Assembly (NCBI GenBank): GCA_001724265.1
Contig: MEDY01000021.1
Coordinates: 1-64,000, forward strand
Reading direction: 5' to 3'
From: Rhizaria sp. SCN 62-66
Lineage: Eukaryota > Rhizaria, unplaced
Length of the DNA stretch: 64,000 nucleotides
Below are positions 22,559 through 33,529 of this stretch, piece by piece; position 1 is the stretch's first letter, and every line of letters starts with the position of its first letter. The notes below the pieces were generated by a model. The model saw only the letters and a program-made list of their open reading frames with translations. It was not told the DNA's origin and made no database searches. Made by a program: the position numbers and the translations under genes.

Positions 22559-25500
22559 TCACATGAACTCCTGCACATCCGCGCGCGCATCTGCCTTCTT
22601 AGACAGCGTGCTGAGACTGCTGTCCCTCTTCTTCTTCGCCTCGGCCTTCGCCGCGTCGGCCTTGGCCTTGGCAGCCGCGATGGGGTTGATGATGGCCTGC
22701 GTCTGTTCGTGCACCTCCTGCGCCTTCTTGCCCATCCCCTTGGGCGTCTCGAGCAGCGCAAACGAGTGCGCCACCTCGCCCAGGTGCAGCCGCTTGGGGT
22801 GGAAGATCGGCTTCAACACCTTAGGATACGCCGAGTACGCGCGGAGGAAGGACATGTACGCCTCGCGTGCGAGCGCGGCAAGCTCTTCATCGAGCGACAC
22901 CATGGCCTCGAGCTGCTTCTGCAGCACGGCGCCCGCAGGGACGCGGTAGGGCTCCGTCTGCCCGGACTCGGGCGCGGGCTGCACCAGCGTCATCGCCGAG
23001 AGCTGGTTCGGCGTCAGCCCGACGTGGAGCCCGCCCAGGATGCGCTCCAGCGGGCACGACGAGAGCTGGATGCCTTTCTTGAGCAACACGGTGACGTACT
23101 CCGCCTCGGACTCAACCAGGAAGATAATTGCTTGGCCCTGGCGGCCGAAGCGGGCCGTGCGGCCGACGCGGTGCACGTAGTCGTCGACGTCCTCGGGGGG
23201 ATCGTACTGCACGATCCAGTCGACCGCGGGGAGATCGAGCCCGCGCGCGGCGACGTCGGTGCAGAACAGCACACCCTCAGACGCCGCGCAGAACTCAAAG
23301 TAGGTCGCCGTGCGCTGCTTCTGCGGCAGAGAACCGTGCAGCTTCCACATCGGCGTCGTCAGCAAGGGCTCGCGGGCCGGGGGAGCCGCCGGCGCCTGCT
23401 GCGCCTGCTGAGACTTAGCGCCACTGCCGGGGGCGGTCTTGCCACTCCCAGGTGCGCCCGCAACGCCGGGCTTGTTGTTACCGTGAGGATTCGCACCGGT
23501 GGTGCTACTGGGGCCGGCGCCGCCCATGGCGAGGCGCGAGTGCGCGCTCTCAACGTCGGGCCAGAAGGTGTGCGCGAGGATCCTGTGCAGGAACTCGACG
23601 CTCGCGCACGTCGAAATGAAGACGATGGCCTTAAATGGCACGCCGCGGTTCTTGGCCGCCGCCGTGCGCAGGCGCAAGAATGACGCCAGCGCGACGAGGC
23701 GGTGGCGCGTCGACATCGTCACGTACAACTGCTGCAGCGTTGTCGGGGTCGCGTGGACTGTCGTCGTCGCGGCGGCGGCGGCGGCAGCGGCGGCGGCGCG
23801 CTTCTTCTTCAGCGCCTTCTCGTCGTCGTCGCTGTCGCCGCTGTCGCTGTCGCTGCTGCTGTCGTCATCACTGTTGTCACTGCTGTCGGCATTCGTGATC
23901 GTGGTGGTGGAAGTCTTCGCGCTGCTGGTGTCGACGTCGTAGTCGCTGTCACTATCGTCGACGTCGTTCTCAGCCTCGGCGGCTTCGGCACCAGCAGTCT
24001 CGCCGTCAGCGGCGTCGGCTTTCTTATCTTTCTTGTCCTTCTTACCGTCCTTGCCCTTGCTGCCGCCGTCGGCCTCCTCGTCGCCGAAGCCGACCTTGAG
24101 GGGGTTGGTTAGCATCTTCTGCGCCATCCGCTCCAGCGACGAGCCCATCCCGAGCGTGGCCGAGACCAGCACGTTGCGGCGCCTGTCGGTCGGGTCCACG
24201 CGCGACTTGCGCGAGATCGTGTCGACCATCTCGAAGATGTTCGTCACGGACTCCTCGAAACCGAGATCCATGAGACGGTCAGCCTCGTCCATGATGAACC
24301 AGCGCACACCGGCCAGCGACCACGCCTTGGTGGTCTCCATGTGGTCGTACACGCGGCCTGAGATGAAGACAAAAGTGCAAACAAGAAAGGACTCAGGATG
24401 AGTGTTAAACATGACAGCACGTGTTTTAGAAGACAACGATCCTGTGCGGCGATATGAACGGCATTAACCGACAACAAAAAGAAGTATTATTCAAAGATAT
24501 ATTCATTTTAATTGTTATTAAAACATATGTGACATCTACACGTACCTGGTGTGCCAATGACGACGTGGACGCCCTTGCGGAGCCGCGCCTTCTCGCTCTT
24601 CTTGTTCTCGCCGCCCAGCAGCGTCGTGGCAATGATCCAATAGTAGGGCTTCGCGACCTGCTTCCACACCTGCTCGATCTGCAGCGCAAGCTCACGCGTT
24701 GGCGAGAGCACGAGAGCCTTGGTGCCGGCGTCGCGAGCCCACCGCTCGTAGCCCTGCTCCTCTGGCCCCGCCGCCAGGTGCTGGATGATGGGCAGCAGGA
24801 ACGCGAGGGTCTTGCCGGAGCCCGTCTGCGACTTCACAAGACAGTCGCGCGGGAGCCCGCTGCCGCACAGCGCCGGCAGTGCAAGGGACTGGACGACTGT
24901 GGGGCGCGTGAAGCCGATGCTGTCGAGGTGCGCGCAGAGCTTCTCAGCGAGGCCGAGCGCGCGGAAACCGGTCTTGCTGCCACCCTTACCAGCGCCGCTA
25001 GCGCCGGCCGCGTTATCGCCGTTAGCAGCAGCCGCAAAGCCGGTGGCGGCGGCGGCGGCGGCGGAGAGCGCGGACGCGTCGGCGAGGATGCCACCGGCCG
25101 CGGAGGCGCGCGCGATGGACGCGGCCGAGGCGCCGCGGGCGATGCCTGCCTTGTGTGCGGCCGCGGGGCCCGTCAGGGGCTTCGCAGCAACGGGGCCCGT
25201 GTACCCGGGCGGCGGGCGCGACGGAATGGGCGCGCCCGACGCCGTGGTAGTCGCGGCAGGGTTGGCGCGGCCCGTCGCGGCGGCCACGGCGGCGGCGCGC
25301 TGCGCGGAAAAGTCGGGCAACGCGTCGAGCGTGGCCGGGACGACTGCGGCGCGGAACAGGTTCGCGCCGACGTACGCCTTCGGCACGGCGGGCTCGTGGC
25401 TCGGCTGCGCGCCGGACTTGTCGCCCTTGTGGTGGCCTTGGGCGCCGCCGCCACCGCCGCCGAGGCTGTGCTTGCTGTGGCTATGGCTGTTGTTGCTGTT

Positions 25501-25713
25501 GTTGTGTTGGTTGTAGGGGCGCTTGTGGTCGCCGCCGGAGACGTGGCTGCTCTTGTCAAAGGGACGCTTGGGGCGGTTGTAGTCACCGTTACGGGCATGG
25601 GAGGACGATGCCTCAGCGGCAGCGGTCGCTGCAGCGGCCTTGGTTGCGCTCGTTGCGAAGTTGAGCAACATGCGGCGAGGGCCACTGCAGTCGCGAAGTG
25701 GCGTCACGGCCAT
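22559..25713 (-). CDS. DBP7: DEAD-box ATP-dependent RNA helicase, DDX31/Dbp7-like
   Basis: Two exons, 25713-24546 and 24357-22559, encode 988 residues (stop TGA). The donor is GTACGT and the split Gly codon falls inside the TPGR motif. After a low-complexity N-terminus (about 240 residues, with HSHSH and poly-Gly runs) comes the Q motif (VVQSLALP). Motif I is SQTGSGKT (about 295-302), then SPTREL, GTPGR, DEAD (413-416) and SAT (455-457). An acidic/lysine insert of about 130 residues precedes the second RecA domain, which carries ARGLDLPAVDWIVQYD and HRVGRTARFG. In the known family, Dbp7/DDX31 acts in the nucleolus in early 60S ribosomal subunit assembly. The LPAVDWIVQYDPP and SEAEYV blocks favour this subfamily over other DEAD-box proteins. 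The ATG at 25713 is chosen because the codon four residues upstream is TTG. Confidence 0.9.
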
Positions 25714-26283
25714 GACATAGAACAAGAGACAGGAAAGGAATGAGCATATTTGGAAAATTGATTATAAAAGCTAATAAAATATAGATTTCATAAATCGCGT
25801 TGCCCTTACAATATTACGATTGGAACCTAGTAAATTTCGTCGTTTTAGAAGACCTCACTTTTCCGCTCTCGCCCCACTGGACTCGCGAACCCTCCATTGC
25901 CACGATACCTTGGTTTCACTTAAATATATTTGCATAAACGGAGACAGGCAGAATAGACGCACTTGTCCTGAATAGCACAAGTAGATTAATATCATGTGAT
26001 GAAATTCTTGACTTGATTGTGTTTTGTAAAGACCAAAATATCTCCCATACTAGCAACTGCAACCGTGACTTTACGCGACAGAGAAGTGTAAACATCCACT
26101 TAACATGGTGATAAACAAATTAAAAGCTTGTATTACTATTACCATTCACAAGTATTCTTTCAAATACTAAGTCGGACCGGGGTAATGGCCTTTCAGTTAG
26201 CAAGCAACAGTCGCCTCAATCAACAGTTGTGTTGTGTTACTGTTGTCTTGATGAACCGTAATTACACTGTTTAAGTACACTGC
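25714..26283. other. AT-rich spacer; promoter of the helicase gene and 3' flank of the dynein gene
   Basis: No coding signal, RNA gene or repeat is seen. The base composition matches introns and other spacers. Confidence 0.4.
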
Positions 26284-29200
26284 TCAATCGTCAGCATCAG
26301 AGGCTTGCTCCGAGTCCACATCGGACTCGGGCGCATCGCTATCCCCGTCCGCCGCAGCGCCATACACAGCGCCTTTCCCGGTCCCGCTGCCGGAACCCGT
26401 TGCGCCCACGATCTTCTTGCTGTCGACGCCCATCGCAGTGATCGCGGTCGCACCAGCAGGCGCCGCGCCGCTGCCCGTGGCCGCAGCGGCCGACGCGGCG
26501 CCCATGGTCTTCTTGAACTCCTTGAACAGCAGCTGGTACTCCTGCTCGGCGCGCTGGTCGGCCTCGGTCCAGCCGTGGTCGCCAGCGGTGGCGTTGGAGC
26601 CCGCGCTTGCGGCAGGGTCACGGCCGCCACCGCCAGCAGCAGCGCTGCCGCGACCGCCGCGGGCGCCGTGACCGTGAGCAGCAGAGGTTCCGCCCAGGTT
26701 CCCGCCGGTACGCGCGGCGGCGCCGCCGGAGGGCGACAATAGACCGGCGAGCGGGGACGACGCGTCCGTGACCGTCGACCCGTCATCGCCGTTGTTCAAA
26801 CCCGCGCCAGCGCCGGCGCCGCTGCCGTTGCCGTTGCTGTGGTCATCCATCATGCCTGACAGCAGAGACGAGATGTTCAACGGCTTGCGCGGCATGCCGG
26901 CGGCGCGCTTAGCCTTGCGGGCGTAGCGCAAGCGGCGGATCTCACGCATGCAGCACTCGCGCATCGCGGCCGCCTCCTGAAGTTTGATACGACAAGTAAT
27001 GATACGACAAATAGAGTTTAAGAGAAGAGAACGTGAGAATTAATGATCAATTACACATTTTATGAAACAAGCACGGTAAATAGAGTGAATTGAAATTAAA
27101 TTCCATTTGATAATATAAAATAAATGTTGTTTTAGTCAGTATCTATGCGTACCTGGTGCGCAGCGCGGCGCAGGAAGCGCGGCAGCTCAAGCACGTGGAG
27201 CTTGCCGGCGGCGTCACCGACGGCGAGCAGCTGCATCTCGGGCTCCGTCGACGGCATGCCGGCCCCGGAGACAGCCGCGGTAAGCAGAGAGCCGCCGCTG
27301 GCGCCACCGCCGCTGCTACTGCTGACTTCAAGCTCACCGAGCAGCCCAGTTGTCATCGACGCAGACGCGGAGTTGTGGCTGTTGTGGCTGCTGCCGCCGC
27401 TGGCGCCACCCATCAGCGCGTTCGACGACGACGTGACCCCAGTTGACGACGCGGCGGGCTGCCAGAAGTGCAGCGACGTGATCCTGTCGTTGCCGACATG
27501 GAACACGGTGGGCTTCAGCGCAGAGTCGAGCAAATCCCACACTTCGAGCGTGCCGTCGGCGCGGCCGATGATGACGATGGCGGCGCGCGAGGGCGACCAC
27601 GCCGCGCACGTCACGGCCTCGCCGGATTCGGGCGCGGAGAAGACCGGGAACGGGTTGTCCGTCTGCCATAGCGCGAATCCCCAGCCCGAAGCCACCAAGT
27701 ACAAGTCGGGGATGCGCGGGTTGCGCTGCACCGTCATCGCGGGCCGCATCAGCGGCGTGATGGGCAGCATGCGGCGCACGGCGCGGCGGCGGGTCGCGCC
27801 CCCGGCGCCGGAGCCGCCCGCGGCGCTGCCGTTGGAGGAGTCGTTGTCCAAGCCGGCGCCGGAGCCGGCGGCCTCCTCCTCCTCCTCGTCCTCGTCGAAC
27901 TGCGGGGAGCCGCTCGAGCCGCTGCCCGCGCCGGCACCAGAGCCGGAGCCGCTCGCGCTAGAGGACGAAGAGCTGGAGCTGGAGCGCGAGTTGGAGCTCG
28001 ACCGGCGGCCGAAGCCGAGCTCGCCGTCACGGGTGCGCGCGCCGCTGCCTCTGCCGCCGCCGCTGCCGCCGCGGCCGTTGTCGTCGTTGTCGTCGCCGCC
28101 GTCGCCGTCAGCGTCGTCGTCATCGTCGTCATCATCGTCGTCATCGTCGTAATCGTCGTTGGCGTTGCTGCTAGCACGCTTCGCACTCGCGACTACCATA
28201 GTGCCCTGCTCAGCAGAGCCACCGGCGGCGTTGTTGCTGCTCCCACTGCTCGCGCTGCCACTGCTGTTCTTGGCCGGCTTGCGCAGAGTCGAGATCGCAC
28301 GCTTCATGACGAGCCGGCCCACGGCGGCCGCCTCCTGGCCCTCCTTGCTCTGCCTGTAGTCCTTGCTGGTGAAGGCGATGCGCGCGTACGCCACCTCGCC
28401 ACTCTCCGTCGCCAGCACCGCGTCCATAGTCGGGCCCAGAGCGATCCGTGTCACAGGCAGCAGCGGCGAGTGCAGCAGCGATGACCCGCCGCCGGAGCCG
28501 GCGCTAACGCCCGCAGCGCCGCCGCTGCCGCCTGCGCCCGCGCCGTCGCCCGCGCCCGCCGCGCCCGCGCCCGCCGCACCGGGGCCCGAGGAGGAGGACG
28601 CGGAGGACGCCGAGGACGCGGCCGCGGCGGCGGAGGCTGCGGCCAGAGAGGGGTCGTGCACCGGCAAGCTGGCGCCAGGGCGCACGAGCGGCAGCACGAA
28701 GAAGGGCGCCCAGCGCACCTCGGGCGTGGGCGGAATGTTGGGGTTCGTCCGGGCGGCGGAGCCGTCGTCGCCGGTCTTGTTCTCGTCGCCAGCCGTACTA
28801 GAGCTGCCACCGGTGCCGGCGCCAGCGGAGCTCGCCGTGGCGGCGATCGCGGTCGATGCGGGGGCCGGGTTCGCGGACGCGGCGGACGCGGCCGCAGCGG
28901 ACAGCGCGGGGCGGCCACTGGGGCCCTTGCCGCCCGAGGCGCGGACGCCGAAGCGGCGGCCGGGGGCGGACCCGCCGGCAGCGGCGCCGCCGGGCGCGGG
29001 CGCGGCGGGGGCCTTGGGACGAAGACGGCCGGTGCGGCCGCCGGTGCTGCTGCCGCTGCCGTCGTCGTCATCGTCGTCGTCACCGTCAGCCGCCGCGCTG
29101 CCGCCGCCGGCCGCCGCGCTGCCGCCGCTGGGGTGCGCCGCGGGCGGCGCGGCGGCGCGGAGCGAGTCGACGTCCCAGTACAGGATGCGGCCGTCGCCGG

Positions 29201-30848
29201 CGACGGTGACGAACTGCATCGGCGGCTGCGCGCCGGGGCGCGGCGGCACGCACTCGCCGCGCCGGTTCAGGTCCACGTGGGGCGGCAGCACCGCGAGGTC
29301 CGTCACGGGGCGCGAGTGCGACCGCTCCGGCTGCGACACAGCCACGGGAGGGATGCACACGACGGTGGAGCTAGCAGCGCCCCCGGCGGCGGCAGCGGCG
29401 TTGGGATCGCTCGACTCGTCGCTGTTGGCGCTGCCGGCGGCGCTGCCACCCTTGCCGCGAGCGCCCTTGGCGCCGGCAGCAGCGGCGGCGGCGGCAGCGG
29501 CGGTGGAGTTGCCGCCGCCGCTGCTGTTGGCGTTGTTGCTATTGCCCTGGCCAGCGGCGTTTGCGTTGGTAGAGCTGGACGTGTAGGCCGAGGAGCGCAC
29601 GCCGACGGTAGGGTCCAGCAGGTGCAGCGCAGTGGCGGAGGGTGGCGGCGCGGTCAAAGTGCGAGCGCGCGGGGACGAGAGGTCCCACACGCAGACCTAC
29701 AGTTGTTGTAGAGGAGCGAATAAGCAAAGATACGGGTCAAGAAAGATGTTATACGGGACAAATGAGCATCATAAAAATGATAGGCGTTAATATAGACAAT
29801 AAAAGTATCTGCATTATAACTAAACAGCAATTCAGTAATAAGTTAACATTTCATTGAGAGATCTCATTTTAAAGTTGTGTGAACGCACCTGACCGGACTG
29901 GAGACCAGCGACGCAGATGTTGGGGTAAGAGGGCAGCCATGCAAACACCGTGACGTTACCGGGCACCTCAAGCACGATATGCGGGTGCAGCAAGTCTGCG
30001 AAATCCCAGACGAGAATCGCGGACGTCATCACCTTGGAGCTGCCGTCGACCCACTGGTCGAAGGTGCGCTTATGCGCGCAGGCGAAGGATACAAGGCCGA
30101 CGCGCGCCGGGTGCCACTGCACCGAGGTGATGAGCCGCTGGCGCGAGAACTGCAGGTCCTGGAACGTGTGCATGGGCTTGAGCGCGTTCTCCGTGCGATG
30201 GCCGAGCGCGGTCGCCGCGTCCGACGAAGCGGCCGCTTCCAGCACGGCGAGCTCGTCGCGGAAGAAATCGAACGTCTCGTTGTGCTGCAGCGCCTGCGTC
30301 GCCAACGCGGCCGCCGCGGGGAGGAAGCCCGAGGCCTGGGCGCGGGCGAGCGCACGCGCGGCCTCGGAGGCGGGCATCGTCATCGGGTGATACTGCGTCG
30401 CTTTGTTCACGCGCACGGAGAAGGACGTCTGCGTCTCGCTCGAAGTCATCTCGGGCGCGGCCTGGAACGCGGCGTCGTGCTCCTCGCGCTCTAGCGCGTA
30501 CCCGGGGATGTTCTGACGGCGGTACTCAGCGATCTTCTCGCCCTGCGGCCGGTCGCTCAGCTCGATCGGCTTGCCGAAAGCGTAGCGGCGCTGCGAGATG
30601 AAGTACTGCAACAGCGGGCGACTGGTCTTGACGCGCGAGCTCTCCACCTCGGCCTCAGTAGCGGGGGAAGAGAACGGACGGGCCTCAATTGGTTGCGGGT
30701 AGTACTGCTCGAGGTCGGCAAAACCGGCAAGGTCCGGGCCGGCCGCGGCTGCGGCGGCGGCGGCAGCAGCAGCGGCAGCAGCAGCAGAGCCGGAGGAGCC
30801 GCCAGCATTGGACTGCTGCGACTGGGCGTAGGGGTCCTCGGAGTACAT
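26284..30848 (-). CDS. DNAI3: Axonemal inner-arm dynein intermediate chain, DNAI3/WDR63/IC140-like
   Basis: Three exons, 30848-29889, 29696-27153 and 26976-26284, encode 1,398 residues (stop TGA). Donors are GTGCGT and GTACGC. A poly-Ala N-terminus is followed by a WD-repeat propeller. Blades are visible at LITSVQWHPARVG, ILVWDFADLLHP, CVAGLQSGQVCVWDLSSP (built across the first splice junction), FVTVAGDGRILYWDVD, FALWQ and ADGTLEVWDLLD. The C-terminus (from about 1,169) has the basic helix RECCMREIRRLRYARKAKR and a QEYQLLFKEFKKT segment like the tail of WDR63 proteins. The known family forms the base of the two-headed inner arm dynein I1/f in motile cilia. The second exon is swollen by Gly/Ser/Ala and poly-Asp inserts, so the protein is much longer than usual (about 900 residues). 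The assignment rests on motif order and blade wording, without an alignment. Confidence 0.82.
28117..28152 (-). repeat. GAY/GAC microsatellite encoding poly-Asp in the dynein chain
   Basis: Runs of TCATCGTCG on the plus strand give a tract of about 12 consecutive Asp residues in the minus-strand frame. It is part of a disordered acidic/Gly insert between WD blades. Confidence 0.7.
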
Positions 30849-31298
30849 GGTGGGCTCTTAGAGTCGCTGTAGCGCGGGTTGGAAACTGCAACTCACGCGC
30901 AAGCGCGGGGGAAGCAAGGGGGGCGAACGCGGGCGCGTGTGGAGCTACAAGCAGAGAGGAACTGACTGCCAGAACAAAGCTCTGCGAAGAGTCGAAGCCG
31001 CTGTATCGGGGGAAAGTAAATGAAAAGGTAGGCAAGGGATGTGAGAAAATGAATATTGATATCTAGCAAATAATAGCGCATCGCAACTCTGGTTTCAATT
31101 TCACTTCAAAGCTCCGATGTCTAAGGGGTGAGTCCGATGCAAACATTCACATGAAGAGAAACCGATTTTGAATTTTTAGACCGGCCGAGTTTTTCGACCC
31201 AAGAGCCGACACACGAGACTCGCCCCAAAAAACGTTTGTGGTGACTCTCGAAAGGTAACTTTAATCATTTGATTCGTGTTCATTTGATCGTTGAATAG
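30849..31298. promoter_or_regulatory. Divergent promoter, dynein chain and TAP42 genes
   Basis: This 450-bp AT-rich spacer contains GCTCCGATGTCTAAGGG at 31111-31127, which matches the element at 4425-4441 at 15 of 17 positions. The sequence TTGAATAG directly precedes the TAP42 ATG, so a 5' UTR intron ending there is possible. Confidence 0.4.
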
Positions 31299-33291
31299 AT
31301 GTCTGACTCAACTGACACAGTGTCATTGTTTGACCAGTACCATTCGGTAAAAAAATTACTCGACGATTGGGAGTCTGGCGCTTCCAGCGCCGCCCTCACA
31401 GCGAGCCCCAGCGGCAACACAGCCGAGTCTCGCGCTGAGTTCATGGGCAAGCTACTCGCGGCCGTCACTGCGCTGGATAAGGCGATCGAGGCATCGGACA
31501 CATTCTCCTCGAACGAGATTGTCGATGACCTGTCGACGCTGTCGCTGCGGTATCTTTCGATTGCGTATCACCTCGGCAACGTGCTGCTCTCGATGCCCGT
31601 CACCGCGATCTTGTCCACCGCCGCTCCCGCGCAGCCCTCGTCCCAGTCGCAGTCCCAGTCCCAGACGCAGTCGCAGTCGACCGTGACCAGCGTCGCGACG
31701 CGCGCTGAGCACGTTAAAGGCGCCAAACTTGCGTTCATGCGCTTCCTCGACCGCTGCGAGTCGCTGCTGCTGCTCTCCGAGCGCGCCAAGAAGGATCTCG
31801 ACGCCCTCAACGTCAACAACAAGGCCGACAACGACAGCGAGCGCAATAGCGACAGCGCTAAGGCCCAGCAGCAGAACCAGCAGGACGCCCTTACCCAGCG
31901 CGCGTCCAAGATCGACCGCTTCCGCCGCGAGCAGTCTCTGCGGAAGCAGCTCCAGGCGCTGGAGCAGAAGCTCGCGCAGCGCCGCGCCCGGCTCGTTTCG
32001 GCCTCAGCCGGCGCGGGCACGGGCGGGAACGAGCTGGAGGCCGCGATCGAGGCCGATTCCGAGGCCGCTGAGACAGAGCGCGAGCTCGTGCTGCTGCAGA
32101 CCGAGGTGTTCGTCGACAAGGCTATCGTGCACCTGAGCTTCGTCAAGCAGGAGGAGGCTCTCTTAGCGCACGGCCGCGAGGAGGCGGACGAGGACCGCCG
32201 CCGCGCTGAGATGGGTCTCCCGCCGCTCGCCCGCGGCGGCAACGGCTCCATGCCTGGTTTGCGCCCCCACGGGCCCGCGCTGCCGCCCTCCGGCTCCGGC
32301 GGCAACTCCAGCGGGGGAAGCTTTGCTGCGACAGCGTCGGCCGCCGCGGCCGAGGCGCCGCGGCCGCTGCGCATCCACAAGATCGGCGACCACGACGCGG
32401 CGAAAGACCCCATCCCGGAGCACATGAAAGACTACATGAAGCACGTGGCCCCGGGGGCGCCGCAGAAGAGCACCAGCGCCGCCGGCCCCGCTGGCGGCGG
32501 TGTGGCTACTATGGACGGGGCCGGGGGCGAGGGGAGCCCGTTCGACAAGGCGTGGTTCAAGCCCTCAGCGCACGCGTGTGAGCACTGCGGCGACGACGAC
32601 GTGACGCGGCGTGCCGGCTTCACCAAGTACATGATGAGCAAGGTGGTCGGCGGCCGCGGCAAGCTCGTGCCTGCGTGCCCCATCCACGGCAACGCGCACC
32701 CGGCGGGGCAGTGTCCGGGCTTGCAGGCCGGCAGGGGCGGCGCCGGGGCCGGGCAAGGCGTCGGGTACCCTGACCCGATCAATTCGATGGTGCGTTTGTC
32801 TATATCTCGCGCAATATCTCTTTTTCGGTTGTGTCTCGCTAAAATGGATTGTCTTTGTTTCATCTTATTGTTCTGATATTTTGTCAACATCTTTTTAACC
32901 CGGTTACTAACTGGTTTTTCTTTATTTCTTGGTTCTTTACCCATGCGTACCGATTCTTGCTCTATTTCAGGTCAACATGCGCGTGGACCGGACCCAGGTG
33001 TTCCGCGACCGGAACCCGTGCCTGATGGAGCTCGACGACTGGGTCCAGATGAAGCAGTCCGAGGGCGCGCTGCCGACCGAGGTCGACGCAGAGCTCGCGC
33101 GCGGGCGCCAGGCGGCCGAGGAGGCGCGCGTGCGGCGCGTCGCGGACGGCGAGGAGGACGAACCAGAGCAGTGCAAGACTACGAAGCAGGAGCGCGATGA
33201 GGAGGACGCCGCGCAGGATAAGGCGCGGGCGTGGGCGGATTGGACCGATGACAACGAGAAGGGCATCGGCAACCGCAACTACCGTCGCTGA
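31299..33291 (+). CDS. TAP42: TAP42/alpha4 (IGBP1) family PP2A-type phosphatase regulator
   Basis: Two exons, 31299-32789 and 32971-33291, encode 603 residues (stop TGA). The donor is GTGCGT, the acceptor TTTCAG, and the intron holds a TACTAAC branch-point sequence. The N-terminal helical half (LFDQYHSVKKLLDDW; YLSIAYHLGNVLL; KIDRFRREQSLRKQLQ) is characteristic of TAP42, as is the C-terminal ending WADWTDDNEKGIGN. The known family binds and stabilises catalytic subunits of PP2A, PP4 and PP6 in the cytosol, downstream of TOR. It is longer than the usual 340-370 residues because of Gln/Ser and Gly/Pro inserts. One insert carries a Cys/His cluster: C427, C430, C460, H463, plus a later His and Cys. 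The start is the first ATG of the frame. Confidence 0.88.
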
Positions 33292-33529
33292 GCAAACACT
33301 AGTAGATAACGTTTGATTTGGTTTTCTTAAGTGCTGTAGTGACTAGTTGTTGTGAGCGCATATACTTGGTTTATGGTCATATTTATTGTTTATTGTAATA
33401 TTCCCAAGTGGGCTAATAAAGCGTAAAAAATAGTTTATTTAATGCGTCATAACAATCGTACGTCATAATCTAAGTAAACAGTTCACAATCAGTACAAAGT
33501 ACCTTCACCATGGAAGTGTCAAGTTGCAC
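33292..33529. terminator. Overlapping convergent 3' ends of the TAP42 and AlkB-like genes
   Basis: AATAAA at 33415-33420 is 124 nt past the TAP42 stop. The opposite-strand signal (plus TTTATT, 33382-33387) is 143 nt past the AlkB-like stop. Each signal lies beyond the other, so the two transcripts should overlap tail to tail. Confidence 0.5.

Noticed and set aside
22502-23683. A 393-codon plus-strand open frame
   Set aside because: It lies antisense to the conserved helicase exon; its Arg/Leu-rich composition is that of a shadow frame.
24454-25743. A 429-codon plus-strand open frame
   Set aside because: Antisense to the helicase first exon, with no domain and shadow-like composition.
28363-29711. 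Two long plus-strand open frames of 407 and 351 codons
   Set aside because: Antisense to the dynein intermediate chain low-complexity region.
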